Below are positions 5,965 through 14,007 of a stretch of 20,944 nt of DNA, one piece after another. The stretch is from NCBI GenBank assembly GCA_003644175.1, contig QNBS01000002.1, positions 1 to 20,944 of the forward strand, written 5' to 3'. Origin of the DNA: Planctomycetota bacterium (GTDB taxonomy: Bacteria > Planctomycetota > Phycisphaerae > Sedimentisphaerales > Anaerohalosphaeraceae). Both the position numbers and the translations under genes were made by a program. The stretch's first letter is position 1; every line of letters begins with the position of its first letter. The notes beneath the pieces are model-generated. The model saw only the letters and a program-made list of their open reading frames with translations. It made no database searches and was not told the origin of the DNA.

Positions 5965-7122
5965 CTATTTCGCTTGTTCAAATTTACATATAAAATCAAT
6001 GACTTTGCGGGCGTTGGCGAGATTTACCCTTGGATGGACCGGTAGATTGACAACCTCTCTTGCGGCTTTTTCCGCTTGAGGGCACAGGCCCCATTTGTAG
6101 TCATACATTTCGATTTTTTCTATCTGATTATGTAAAGGTGAAATGAACCATGATCCAAGTTCGATACCATTTTTTTCCGCAGCTTTGAGCGCGGCGTCTT
6201 TGTCTTTGACTCGGACAGGATAGCGGACAAAAACAGGATCGGTATGGTCGGGTGGCTGGATAATCCGCCATCCTCGTTGAGCGAGCATCTCATCGTAAAA
6301 CTTAGTCATTTTCTTTCGATGTTGAATTATCCGGTCCAGCTTGCGTAACTGTTTTCTTCCCGCAAATGCCTGTGGCGAAGACATCGCCATAAAGAATCCT
6401 TCAGGTTCAACCGGTATTTCAAGTTCACGGTTGGTCGTGGAGCCTACTATAAGACCCTTATCACTTAGCCATCGAAAGGTGTTCGTGGCGAAGACGGTCG
6501 TTTTGGGATAGACAAACGCTCTGTAGACCATAAGTTGAGCCGTTAACATTGCAACTCTTTTTAGCGACGGACCTTGTATTTCAGTTTTACGCAATTGATT
6601 TATTTTCGAAGCAATTTCCGGGGTATTACATAACGCCATTCCACCCAGACCGGTTGTGTAGGGTTTGTTCCACTGGCTGGAGAAATAAGAAGCAACCCCG
6701 AAAGTGCCCGCTAATTTTCCTCTGTATTTGCTTCCAAGCGCAAGACAGCAGTCTTCGATCACAAAAACGCCCCGGCGATCGGCTATTTCGAGTAAACGAT
6801 CCATATCGACAAGATAACCATAGGTGTGCTGCGCAACAATGACTTTTGTTCTTTCGGTAATCTTGTCGGCAAGCAGATCGAGATTCATATTGTAAGTGAA
6901 AGGTTCTATGTCAACGTAGACGGGAGCGGCGCCCAGGTACTTTACAGGCGTAACATCCATAACGCATGTATAACCGGGCAGTATTACTTCGTCTCCTTCG
7001 CCTACGCCAAGAGACTTAAGAATCGCATACATTGCCACCCGGCCCTTCCAAAAAGAAAAGGCGTCGCCGGCCTTGAAAACGTCGGCAAAATCTGATTCGT
7101 AAGCTCGTATGTTTTTTTTCAT
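5965..7122 (-). CDS. DegT/DnrJ/EryC1/StrS-family PLP aminotransferase
   Basis: A 385-residue sugar aminotransferase-fold protein. Family members move an amino group, usually from glutamate, onto a nucleotide-linked keto sugar in the cytoplasm. Seen here are DEVILPGYTCVMDVTPV (44-60), VYVDIEP (68-74), the PLP-contacting VIEDCCLALGSKYRG (121-135) and the Schiff-base lysine in WNKPYTTGLGGM (K153). The C-terminal block is YDYKWGLCPQAEKA with LPVHPRV. Spacing to neighbours is short (11 bases to the GNAT gene, 29 to the upstream FemAB-like gene). No 3-keto- or 4-keto-sugar-forming enzyme sits beside it apart from FnlA/FnlB. Its keto substrate may therefore come from that route or from outside the window. 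A relative of this gene's 3' end survives as a fossil at 3181-3249. Confidence 0.85.
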   Translation of the reverse strand: MKKNIRAYESDFADVFKAGDAFSFWKGRVAMYAILKSLGVGEGDEVILPGYTCVMDVTPVKYLGAAPVYVDIEPFTYNMNLDLLADKITERTKVIVAQHTYGYLVDMDRLLEIADRRGVFVIEDCCLALGSKYRGKLAGTFGVASYFSSQWNKPYTTGLGGMALCNTPEIASKINQLRKTEIQGPSLKRVAMLTAQLMVYRAFVYPKTTVFATNTFRWLSDKGLIVGSTTNRELEIPVEPEGFFMAMSSPQAFAGRKQLRKLDRIIQHRKKMTKFYDEMLAQRGWRIIQPPDHTDPVFVRYPVRVKDKDAALKAAEKNGIELGSWFISPLHNQIEKIEMYDYKWGLCPQAEKAAREVVNLPVHPRVNLANARKVIDFICKFEQAK

Positions 7123-7151
7123 CTTTTATCTTACCTTAGTAAACCGAGGAC

Positions 7152-8060
7152 TTACACATCTTCTGAGTCGGGTATTCCCCTTATTTGATTACGATAAAGA
7201 CGAAGCATTGCAGATGCCTTTCGTACCGTGTAGCTTTGGGGAAACATTTTCCCAATCAACGCCGGAATCGGCCCCTGTGTCAATGCTGAAATCATGGATA
7301 AACTCCTGCTAAACACCAACCGCTGTTTAACCGGTTTGACCGTCCAGCCCATACGTTTTTTGAAATGGTCGAGTTTTCCGGTTTCTTCAAGCGAACCTAA
7401 ACCGTAACATATGCCCTCAGATCGCTCATCTCGAAGGAAATGCCGGGCAACCGTAAACGATAACGCATTGTTGGCGTATTTATTTCTCAATTCTGTTAAA
7501 GAATGATTTACCACCCACTCCTGCCAGTTTCCTTCAGCGGCGACAGAAATCAAGAATGCCGCCAGGTTGCCTTCAATAAAGGCTCCCCAGGCGCTAACAC
7601 CATCCACCGCTTTTGCCGCCCGGCAGTACTTTCTCCAATACGCGGGATCGGCATAATGACTTTCTCGCCTCTGTCTTTGGGCGGTACTAATATTAAGCGG
7701 CAAACCGTTGTCAATTAACCAGTCAAAATCTAAACGCTCAACTTCGCAATTCTCCAGCCCTCGTCTGGTCTGATTTCTGGCTTTCTGATGGAGACTGGGC
7801 ATGTCATAGTTTTTATCGGTATTGACCGTGATACTGCTGACAAAGCCGTATGCCGACAACGGCGCCGGGTAACGCATAGCCCTTAGCTTATACTTTTTCA
7901 TCAGTTCATCAATCTCAGGCTCGGATGGTTCGATAAGTTTATAAAAAGGCAACGCAAGAAGCACCTTAGGTTGAATCTCACACCACCAGGCGCCGTTGCT
8001 CTCGATGACCTTATGGCCAAGTCGTTCAAAAAACTCTACCATTGGATTTGATTTTGTCAT
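7152..8060 (-). CDS. FemAB-like/GNAT acyltransferase
   Basis: A 302-residue protein of the FemAB-type GNAT group. It resembles the second protein of many polysaccharide loci rather than the XrtA-associated subfamily. Diagnostic stretches are LHQKARNQTRRGLENCEVE (90-108), the arginine-rich helix matching 'kaRnqirkaek' in FemAB relatives, RRESHYADPAYWRKY (131-145) and KLDHFKKRMGW (229-239), the usual C-terminal 'fKrkfG' element. The ends are basic and show no membrane helix. The substrate cannot be told; candidates are an amino sugar made by one of the flanking aminotransferases or a peptide-like substituent. It lies between two DegT-type aminotransferase genes in the same operon with gaps of about 30 bases. 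The ribosome site before ATG 8060 is weak. Confidence 0.75.
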   Translation of the reverse strand: MTKSNPMVEFFERLGHKVIESNGAWWCEIQPKVLLALPFYKLIEPSEPEIDELMKKYKLRAMRYPAPLSAYGFVSSITVNTDKNYDMPSLHQKARNQTRRGLENCEVERLDFDWLIDNGLPLNISTAQRQRRESHYADPAYWRKYCRAAKAVDGVSAWGAFIEGNLAAFLISVAAEGNWQEWVVNHSLTELRNKYANNALSFTVARHFLRDERSEGICYGLGSLEETGKLDHFKKRMGWTVKPVKQRLVFSRSLSMISALTQGPIPALIGKMFPQSYTVRKASAMLRLYRNQIRGIPDSEDV

Positions 8061-8094
8061 TGGAACGCTTCTAAAAGGTTTATATCAACAACGA

Positions 8095-9297
8095 TCAGCA
8101 AAATGCTTTACGGTCAATTTTAGATTTCCATTTGGCGACAACATCACAGATATGTAATTGCTGGGAGTCGGTTAATTCGGCGTAGCAGGGCAACATAAAT
8201 AATCTCTTGATCGTGTTTTCCAGCCTAGGACACTGTCCTTTTTTGTAACCAAATCTGGCTGCTGTCCGAAGACATTCGGGCCAAAGTACAAAAGCATCTA
8301 TATTATGGTCGGTAAAGTAGTCCAGGCTTTTATCACAGATTGTCGGCGACTCAACAATAATGGGGCAAATGTACCCATTCCACCGTTCTTTAGCTTCTAT
8401 AAAGTTGGACAACGGCGCCATTTTTTCAAGTATCCTGGAAATTCTGCCGGCAAAGTTCCTTTGGCGGTCAAATCTGAAGAATTCCCTCTGGATATTACTG
8501 TTTACAAGCCTCCGGTCCAGCCGGGATATTTTTTCAAGTTCAACCTGGAACTGTAGAGCGCCGTCACGTCGTAGTTCGAGCAGATGCGCAAATGCCAGTA
8601 GGCCATACCATGGTTTTCTGTATAGCGTGGAAATCACCATATGACGGACAAGTGATTTAAAACTAAAAGACCCGCCCGATATGACAAATGTTTTTATTAT
8701 TTCTTTTACCTTTTCAAGGCAGGCTGGATCATTGACTATCAAAACGCCGCCTCCCCCGACGGAAATCGGCTTATGATAGTTAAAGCTGAATACGCCGGCG
8801 GCGCCATCCAATCCCGGCGGTTTTGTATCACTATAACTACCCAATGCGTGTGTGCAGTCTTCGATGATCGGGCGACCGGGTAAAATTTTTTTTATTGCGT
8901 CGATATTTCCAGGATAACCAAATGTATGGATCGGAATAACAGCGTCAATCTGATCGCTGTTTTCTTTTAGCGATTCCATATCAAATGAAAACGTATCAGG
9001 ATCAGTGTCTATAAAAATGCATTTTAAACCGGCGGCGGCGACCGCCTCAAAAACACTGACACAGCTATAAACAGGAACCGCCACTTTGCTGTTTTCCGCC
9101 AACCCTAAAGCCTTGAGGATTATGGTCAGCCCCGCCGTTGCGCCATTGAGAGCGAATATGCAATCGGGTTTTACCTTCTCATCCAGGCCGGGCAGGAGGA
9201 TTGAATCGTCATCGGCTTCTGAGTATAACGCACGACAGATATCCCTTATACCTACCTGAGGATGATACCTGGGAATCATTCGCCAGGATGTGCTCAT
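8095..9297 (-). CDS. DegT/DnrJ/EryC1/StrS-family PLP aminotransferase (second copy)
   Basis: A 400-residue PLP aminotransferase fold, only distantly similar to the one at 5965-7122. Seen here are VAVPVYSCVSVFEAV (72-86), CIFIDTDPDTFSFD (93-106), PIIEDCTHALGSYS (143-156; E146/D147 contact PLP) and the Schiff-base lysine in FNYHKPISVGGGG (K176). The C-terminus carries FGYKKGQCPRLEN and the variant LPCYAEL in place of the usual LPxHPxL. ATG at 9297 has AGG five bases upstream and follows an in-frame TTG at 9300. The expected substrate is a nucleotide-linked keto sugar, but the divergent C-terminal motif makes the exact reaction uncertain. It sits between the WbuB-like glycosyltransferase and a FemAB-like gene in one operon. 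Confidence 0.83.
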   Translation of the reverse strand: MSTSWRMIPRYHPQVGIRDICRALYSEADDDSILLPGLDEKVKPDCIFALNGATAGLTIILKALGLAENSKVAVPVYSCVSVFEAVAAAGLKCIFIDTDPDTFSFDMESLKENSDQIDAVIPIHTFGYPGNIDAIKKILPGRPIIEDCTHALGSYSDTKPPGLDGAAGVFSFNYHKPISVGGGGVLIVNDPACLEKVKEIIKTFVISGGSFSFKSLVRHMVISTLYRKPWYGLLAFAHLLELRRDGALQFQVELEKISRLDRRLVNSNIQREFFRFDRQRNFAGRISRILEKMAPLSNFIEAKERWNGYICPIIVESPTICDKSLDYFTDHNIDAFVLWPECLRTAARFGYKKGQCPRLENTIKRLFMLPCYAELTDSQQLHICDVVAKWKSKIDRKAFC

Positions 9298-9357
9298 CAA
9301 TACCTGTCCTTGCTAAAGATAAAATGATTTGCAGAATTATTTGGTGTGTACAATTTC

Positions 9358-10602
9358 TTAATTGCCGGGCTTTCGAGGTTTCTTTGCTACGGCTTCGAAA
9401 AGTTCCAAAAAGCGTTTCGTCCCGACAGCAAAGGAGAGTTCTTTGTTGTAGAATTCTCTTCCATTATTTCCCATCTGATCCAGTTGAGATTTAGGCATTG
9501 CACAAAATTCTTCTACCTTTTCCACAATGCTTTGCGGGTTTTCCGGTTCACACACCAGGCCTGCTTTTGCACGGGTAACAAGATCAGCAGCATCGCCCTT
9601 AACACCGATAAGAATTGGGCGCCCCACCGACAGATATGCCTGTGTTTTTGATGGTATGGTGTAATCATAGACCGGATCAGCCCTGAGATGAACGAGCAAA
9701 ATATCCGCCAAACTTAAAATAGCGCCAATTTCAGAAATAGGTTTTCTAGGGAAAAATCTCATATTGTCTAAGTCCATCTCGCCGGCTTTTTGTTTAAGAT
9801 TATCAACTTCCACCCCTCCGCCTATCATCACGAACTGTACATGCGGCTGTCGCGATTTCAAAATAGCAGCGGCTTCAAGTACGTTTTCCAGGGCCTGAGC
9901 TTTGCCCATATTCCCCGCAAATACGACATTGAGTTTCCCGGTCATGCCCATAGAATCAGCCAACTGATCATCTTTTTTCTTTGTTGAAATCACATCATCG
10001 TTGCACCAGTTATAAATAACTTCGATCTTGCTTTCCGGCACTCCTCGTTCAATCAATTTCTGTTTATAGCCCGGAGAAATTACAGCAATTTTACTGGCGC
10101 ATTTATACGTCAGGCCGCACCACTTTGAGGTCATCCAAATTCCGGCTTTATTCGTGAACATACCCGTAGCGTCAAGACAGTCCGGCCAAAGATCCTGTAT
10201 ATAGTAAACATAAGGAATTCTTCGCAAGTACTTCAGGATAATCCCCGGCAGGCCTATCGTTGTCGGCCCCTGCCCTATAAAGGCGACATCGGCGGATTTT
10301 ACGATCGCAGCGCCGATGGTTGAGGCGGTAAATGCGAAACTGGAATAATTCGCAATCCTTTTCAAAGATGACTGGTCATGGCTTGGATAAAGTGGAACAC
10401 GGTTTACCGGGATGCCGTCCATGACTTCCCTTTGCAGGAATTTGACTTTATATCCGTCATATATCTTGCCTGCGGGGTAATTAGGGAAACCTGTAAGAAC
10501 CTCTACTTTATGGCCAAGTTCGACGAGTTTTTTGGCAAAAGGTAAGCCATAAAAAAAGTTGGGCTCCGGCTGAAAAAAATGTGTTACAAAGAGTATTTTC
10601 AT
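9358..10602 (-). CDS. wbuB: WbuB-like GT4 glycosyltransferase (probable L-FucNAc transferase)
   Basis: A 414-residue GT-B glycosyltransferase of family 4, cytoplasmic face of the membrane. It resembles E. coli WbuB, which adds L-FucNAc in O26-type O antigens. Seen here are HFFQPEPNFFYGLPFAKKL (8-26), LTGFPNYPAGKIY (36-48), IGQGPTTIGLPG (109-120), YYIQDLWPD (133-141), VFAGNMGKAQ (227-236) and IPSKTQAYLSVGRPIL (316-331). In the last motif the usual EX7E second glutamate is alanine, as I recall for WbuB-type enzymes. It directly follows fnlA-fnlB-fnlC with a 21-base gap, the gene order expected if it uses their product UDP-L-FucNAc. The symbol is by resemblance and context. Confidence 0.8.
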   Translation of the reverse strand: MKILFVTHFFQPEPNFFYGLPFAKKLVELGHKVEVLTGFPNYPAGKIYDGYKVKFLQREVMDGIPVNRVPLYPSHDQSSLKRIANYSSFAFTASTIGAAIVKSADVAFIGQGPTTIGLPGIILKYLRRIPYVYYIQDLWPDCLDATGMFTNKAGIWMTSKWCGLTYKCASKIAVISPGYKQKLIERGVPESKIEVIYNWCNDDVISTKKKDDQLADSMGMTGKLNVVFAGNMGKAQALENVLEAAAILKSRQPHVQFVMIGGGVEVDNLKQKAGEMDLDNMRFFPRKPISEIGAILSLADILLVHLRADPVYDYTIPSKTQAYLSVGRPILIGVKGDAADLVTRAKAGLVCEPENPQSIVEKVEEFCAMPKSQLDQMGNNGREFYNKELSFAVGTKRFLELFEAVAKKPRKPGN

Positions 10603-10623
10603 TGTCCATAAATCTTTCTAGGT

Positions 10624-11757
10624 CTACGCCAAGTCGTTATATTTAATTCCATCCCACAGGTTGCTTAGTTTTGCTGTTCCGAGGATGAGCTTTACTACTC
10701 GTTCGGATGTGTTTTCTATCTGGTAGTCATTCGGTATCGGGACTGCCTTTGAACAAATGTCGGCGGACATTTGTAATTTTACTGCCTGGCTGATTATTTC
10801 GGAATCAAGGCCCGTTACGACGATGGAACCTGCGTCCATTGCTTCGGGACGTTCGATCGCGTTGCGAACTGTTATTGCGGGAAAATTAAGCATTGAGGAT
10901 TCTTCGCATATTGTGCCGCTGTCTGAAATTACACAGGCCGCTTTCATCTGCAATTTGACATAATCCAGGAAACCAAATGGTTTTAAGAATTTTATTTTCT
11001 TCGAGATATCAGTTCTTCCAAGCTTTTGGAGGCGTTTTTTGGTTCTTGGGTGTGTTGAAACGATAACCGGGAAGCCAAAGTCCTTTACCAATGCTTCCAT
11101 CGCGTCGATCAGCTGGGTTAGGTTGCCGCTTTGGTCGACATTTTCCTCGCGGTGGATGCTTGCCAGGAAATATTTCTTTTCCGTCAGCTTCAGTTCATCC
11201 AGTATCTTCGAAGCTTTTATATTGTCGAGGTGCGTAAGGAGCACTTCGCGCATTGGCGAGCCTGTGACGTAAATCCTGCGGTGCGGGAGGCCCTCTGCGA
11301 TGAGGTGCCTTCGTGCGTGTTCGGTATAGCACAGATTGAAATCGCTTGTGTGGTCTATGATGCGGCGGTTTGTCTCTTCGGGGACGTTAAAGTCGAAGCT
11401 GCGGTTGCCTGCTTCCATGTGGAAGATCGGGATTTTCATGCGTTTTGTAATTATACCGGCGATAGAGCTGTTTGTATCACCAAGGATCAAGACTGCATCG
11501 GGTTTTTCTTTTTTGAGAATTTCCTCGGTGGCGATCATTATTCCGCCGTAAACTTTGCCGAGGCTGGATGTGTCGACATTCATGAAATAGTCGGGCTTCT
11601 TCACATTTAAGTCTTTGAAGAAAACCTCGTTTAGCTCGTAGTCGTAGTTTTGGCCGGTATGAACCAGTACGTGCTCAACGTGTTTGTCCAGTCTTGCCAG
11701 AACAGAAGAGAGCCTGATTATTTCCGGGCGCGTACCCAGTATCGTTACAACTTTCAT
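10624..11757 (-). CDS. fnlC: UDP-N-acetyl-L-fucosamine synthase / UDP-GlcNAc 2-epimerase family (FnlC/WbjD/CapG)
   Basis: The last enzyme of the UDP-L-FucNAc pathway: C2 epimerisation of UDP-2-acetamido-2,6-dideoxy-L-talose to UDP-L-FucNAc. The 377-residue protein has the non-hydrolysing UDP-GlcNAc 2-epimerase fold: ILGTRPEIIRL (6-16), HTGQNYD (33-39), LGDTNS (92-97), FHMEAGNR (112-119), PEETNRRIIDH (126-136), ASIHREENVD (199-208) and STHPRTKKRL (234-243). The UDP-binding block SDSGTICEESSMLNFPAIT (278-296) followed by ERPEAMDAG has the FnlC-specific form rather than the WecB form. ATG 11757 has GAGG seven bases upstream. It lies two bases after the fnlB stop, and both partner enzymes are adjacent, so the assignment is firm. 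Confidence 0.9.
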   Translation of the reverse strand: MKVVTILGTRPEIIRLSSVLARLDKHVEHVLVHTGQNYDYELNEVFFKDLNVKKPDYFMNVDTSSLGKVYGGIMIATEEILKKEKPDAVLILGDTNSSIAGIITKRMKIPIFHMEAGNRSFDFNVPEETNRRIIDHTSDFNLCYTEHARRHLIAEGLPHRRIYVTGSPMREVLLTHLDNIKASKILDELKLTEKKYFLASIHREENVDQSGNLTQLIDAMEALVKDFGFPVIVSTHPRTKKRLQKLGRTDISKKIKFLKPFGFLDYVKLQMKAACVISDSGTICEESSMLNFPAITVRNAIERPEAMDAGSIVVTGLDSEIISQAVKLQMSADICSKAVPIPNDYQIENTSERVVKLILGTAKLSNLWDGIKYNDLA

Positions 11758-11759
11758 GC

Positions 11760-12878
11760 TTAAACCTCTTCGTAATATGTGTCGGGATCGTCCGGATTGA
11801 AATGCTCATTAATCCAGAACAGGGTAACCAGTTCGGTGTCGCCTGTGTTGCTTATGTTATGCGTATAATAGATCGGCATTTCGACCCATGAGGGTTTATG
11901 GCCCGAGACTTTGTATTCGATGACTTTGTCGGTGCCGATTCGGCGTAATTTGATGCTTGCATTGCCGCTAACAACACAAAATTTCTCGTTTTTTCTGATG
12001 TGATAATGATTCCCTCGAGTAATGCCGGGTTTTGTAGTTGAAAAAGAAACCTGGCCGCATTTTTCAAATTTAAATACTTCAACAAAACTACCTCGAAGGT
12101 CGGTATTTAGTTTCAGATTTCTTTGCCAGTCAACTTCATCCATATAAGTGATAAAAGTATTATACAGGTCGCGTTCTAAATCAGTTCTTATCTCAGGAAC
12201 CATACCATTGTCATAATAAAAATCTTTAAACTTATTGAGCAAGCCAAGCAACTCGGAAACTTTTAATTCAGCTCTTGGGCTGATATATTCAACTTTATAC
12301 CCATTCGGAGGACTTTTTATGAGATCATAAATATCGTCAACAAGGCTGTTGATATAAATCAATGCCATTTGACCGTCTTTCATTACCGTCGGTTCTTCAC
12401 CATGTGTAACCTGATGGCAAAAAGTGGCGACTACGGAATTATAAAATGGCCTGCCGTTGTCTCCGAAAACATTTGGTATAACCATCGAAACTGCCGGAGT
12501 ATTATTTACCTTACTCCATTTTCCGAGAAGCTCCATTGCTTTCTTTTTACCTCGGCCGTATTCATTATCGCGATCAATCTGGGTTGAAGATGAGAACAGG
12601 ATATAGGGCTTATTGCCGGAAGCATCAACAAACTCAAGCAATTTCTCCATCAACTCAACATTCTTATTATATATCACTTCAGGTTCGTCTCTGTTAACTC
12701 CGGCTAAGTGTACAATTGCATCGGCATTTTTTACAAAATCTATAAATTGATCAGGGTTTTCATAATAGCTGTCTTGAAACGGCAAGACTTCGACGCTTTC
12801 TTCCCTTTTTAGCCGGTCGCGCAAATGTGCACCGACAAATCCCGCCATCCCTGTAATTCCAACTTTAAGTTTTCCCAT
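11760..12878 (-). CDS. fnlB: UDP-2-acetamido-2,6-dideoxy-L-hexulose C3-epimerase/C4-reductase (FnlB/WbjC/CapF)
   Basis: A bifunctional middle enzyme of UDP-L-FucNAc synthesis. The N-terminal short-chain dehydrogenase half has the NAD(P)-binding GITGMAGFVGAHL (7-19), the catalytic SSS (96-98) and YGRGK (Y107, K111). The C-terminal cupin half (about 260-372) starts with SFVEVFKFEKCGQVSFSTT (264-282) and has the metal-site cluster in GITRGNHYHIRKNEKF (285-300), as in S. aureus CapF, where the cupin half epimerises and the dehydrogenase half reduces. Length 372 agrees with CapF (369). ATG at 12878 has AGG seven bases upstream and matches the family N-terminus; an in-frame ATG at 12902 would add eight residues. 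It lies between fnlA and fnlC in the canonical order. Confidence 0.92.
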   Translation of the reverse strand: MGKLKVGITGMAGFVGAHLRDRLKREESVEVLPFQDSYYENPDQFIDFVKNADAIVHLAGVNRDEPEVIYNKNVELMEKLLEFVDASGNKPYILFSSSTQIDRDNEYGRGKKKAMELLGKWSKVNNTPAVSMVIPNVFGDNGRPFYNSVVATFCHQVTHGEEPTVMKDGQMALIYINSLVDDIYDLIKSPPNGYKVEYISPRAELKVSELLGLLNKFKDFYYDNGMVPEIRTDLERDLYNTFITYMDEVDWQRNLKLNTDLRGSFVEVFKFEKCGQVSFSTTKPGITRGNHYHIRKNEKFCVVSGNASIKLRRIGTDKVIEYKVSGHKPSWVEMPIYYTHNISNTGDTELVTLFWINEHFNPDDPDTYYEEV

Positions 12879-12913
12879 TAGATTTACCTGATTATACGGC
12901 ATACTGTGATATT

Positions 12914-13942
12914 TTATTGCCCCAGTTCAGCGGTAACTTCGGGCAATGTCAAAAGAAGTTCTTCCACGCCTTTAACATCAAGCCTCTCTGTGTTATGTGA
13001 AGTATAATCTTCAACTTCAGCCTCTTTTTCGTCGCCTTCTGTAAAGTATAAAGAATAATTTAAACTTCTGTCATCAAGCAGAATCCTGTAGTAATCACCC
13101 ATATCTTCGGATCTTCTGATTTCTTCTTTGCTGACAAGAGTTTCAAATATTTTTTCACCATGACGCATCCCAATAATATTTGTCTCAATGTTTGAGTTGA
13201 AAATATTTTTTAATGCCTGCGCTAAATCTCCAACCGTACAGGCTGGGGCCTTTTTAACAAAAATATCCCCCGGTTTTGCATTGGAAAACGCAAACAAAAC
13301 AAGGTCTACCGAATCCCTTAACGGCAATAAAAATCTTGTCATTCCGGGTACAGTGATTGTCAAAGGCAGGTTATTCTTTATCTGATTTATAAAAAGCGGA
13401 ATAACCGAGCCTCTTGAACACATAACATTGCCGTATCTGACACAGCAAACAACAGTATCCACACATGCTTCAGTTCGCGCCGCAGCTTGTGCAACTTTCT
13501 CCATGACGGCCTTAGTCATCCCCATTGTATTTATAGGATATACGGCTTTATCGGTACTTAGGCACACAACAGTCGAAACTCCATGAGCAATTGCCGACTC
13601 AATTACATTATGTCCACCTTGAATATTCGTCATTACCGCCTGTATCGGAAAAAATTCACAGGACGGCACCTGTTTTAATGCCGCAGCGTGAAAAATATAA
13701 TCTACTCCTTGCATAGCATTATTCACACTGTCTATGTCTCTTACGTCGCCGATATAAAATTTTAGCCTGGGATTATTATAATCAATTCGCATAAGCTCTT
13801 GCTTAAGCTCGTCCCTGCTGAAAATACGAATCTCTTTTATATCCGGGCAGGTTTCAACAAGATGCTTGACCATCGCCTTGCCGAAAGACCCTGTTCCGCC
13901 GGTAATAAGAAATGTTTTTCCGGCCATCTTGCTCTGGCTCAT
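12914..13942 (-). CDS. fnlA: UDP-GlcNAc 4,6-dehydratase/5-epimerase (FnlA/WbjB/CapE)
   Basis: First enzyme of UDP-L-FucNAc synthesis: it oxidises, dehydrates and epimerises UDP-GlcNAc to a UDP-4-keto-6-deoxy-L-hexose. The 342-residue soluble short-chain dehydrogenase lacks the membrane domain of long CapD/PglF proteins. It shows the Rossmann motif ITGGTGSFGKAMV (13-25), SRDELKQ (42-48), GDVRD (65-69), HAAALKQVP (85-93) and STDKAVYPINTMGMTK (129-144). In the last motif the usual YxxxK is MxxxK (M140, K144), the form seen in CapE/FnlA rather than in FlaA1. GAGGA lies seven bases before ATG 13942, and a promoter-like pair (13978-14007) precedes it. It is followed by fnlB and fnlC. Confidence 0.92.
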   Translation of the reverse strand: MSQSKMAGKTFLITGGTGSFGKAMVKHLVETCPDIKEIRIFSRDELKQELMRIDYNNPRLKFYIGDVRDIDSVNNAMQGVDYIFHAAALKQVPSCEFFPIQAVMTNIQGGHNVIESAIAHGVSTVVCLSTDKAVYPINTMGMTKAVMEKVAQAAARTEACVDTVVCCVRYGNVMCSRGSVIPLFINQIKNNLPLTITVPGMTRFLLPLRDSVDLVLFAFSNAKPGDIFVKKAPACTVGDLAQALKNIFNSNIETNIIGMRHGEKIFETLVSKEEIRRSEDMGDYYRILLDDRSLNYSLYFTEGDEKEAEVEDYTSHNTERLDVKGVEELLLTLPEVTAELGQ

Positions 13943-13977
13943 ATGTAATTCCTCAAATAAACGATGTTTCTGTTTCT

Positions 13978-14007
13978 ATTATATACCCTTTAATTATTTA
14001 TCTGCAA
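13978..14007 (-). promoter_or_regulatory. Candidate internal promoter for the fnl sub-operon
   Basis: On the minus strand TTGCAG (14002-14007, 3 of 6 matches to -35), an 18-base spacer and a perfect TATAAT (13978-13983). It overlaps the last codons of the upstream glycosyltransferase, with predicted transcription start near 13971, about 30 bases before the fnlA ATG. Confidence 0.45.
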
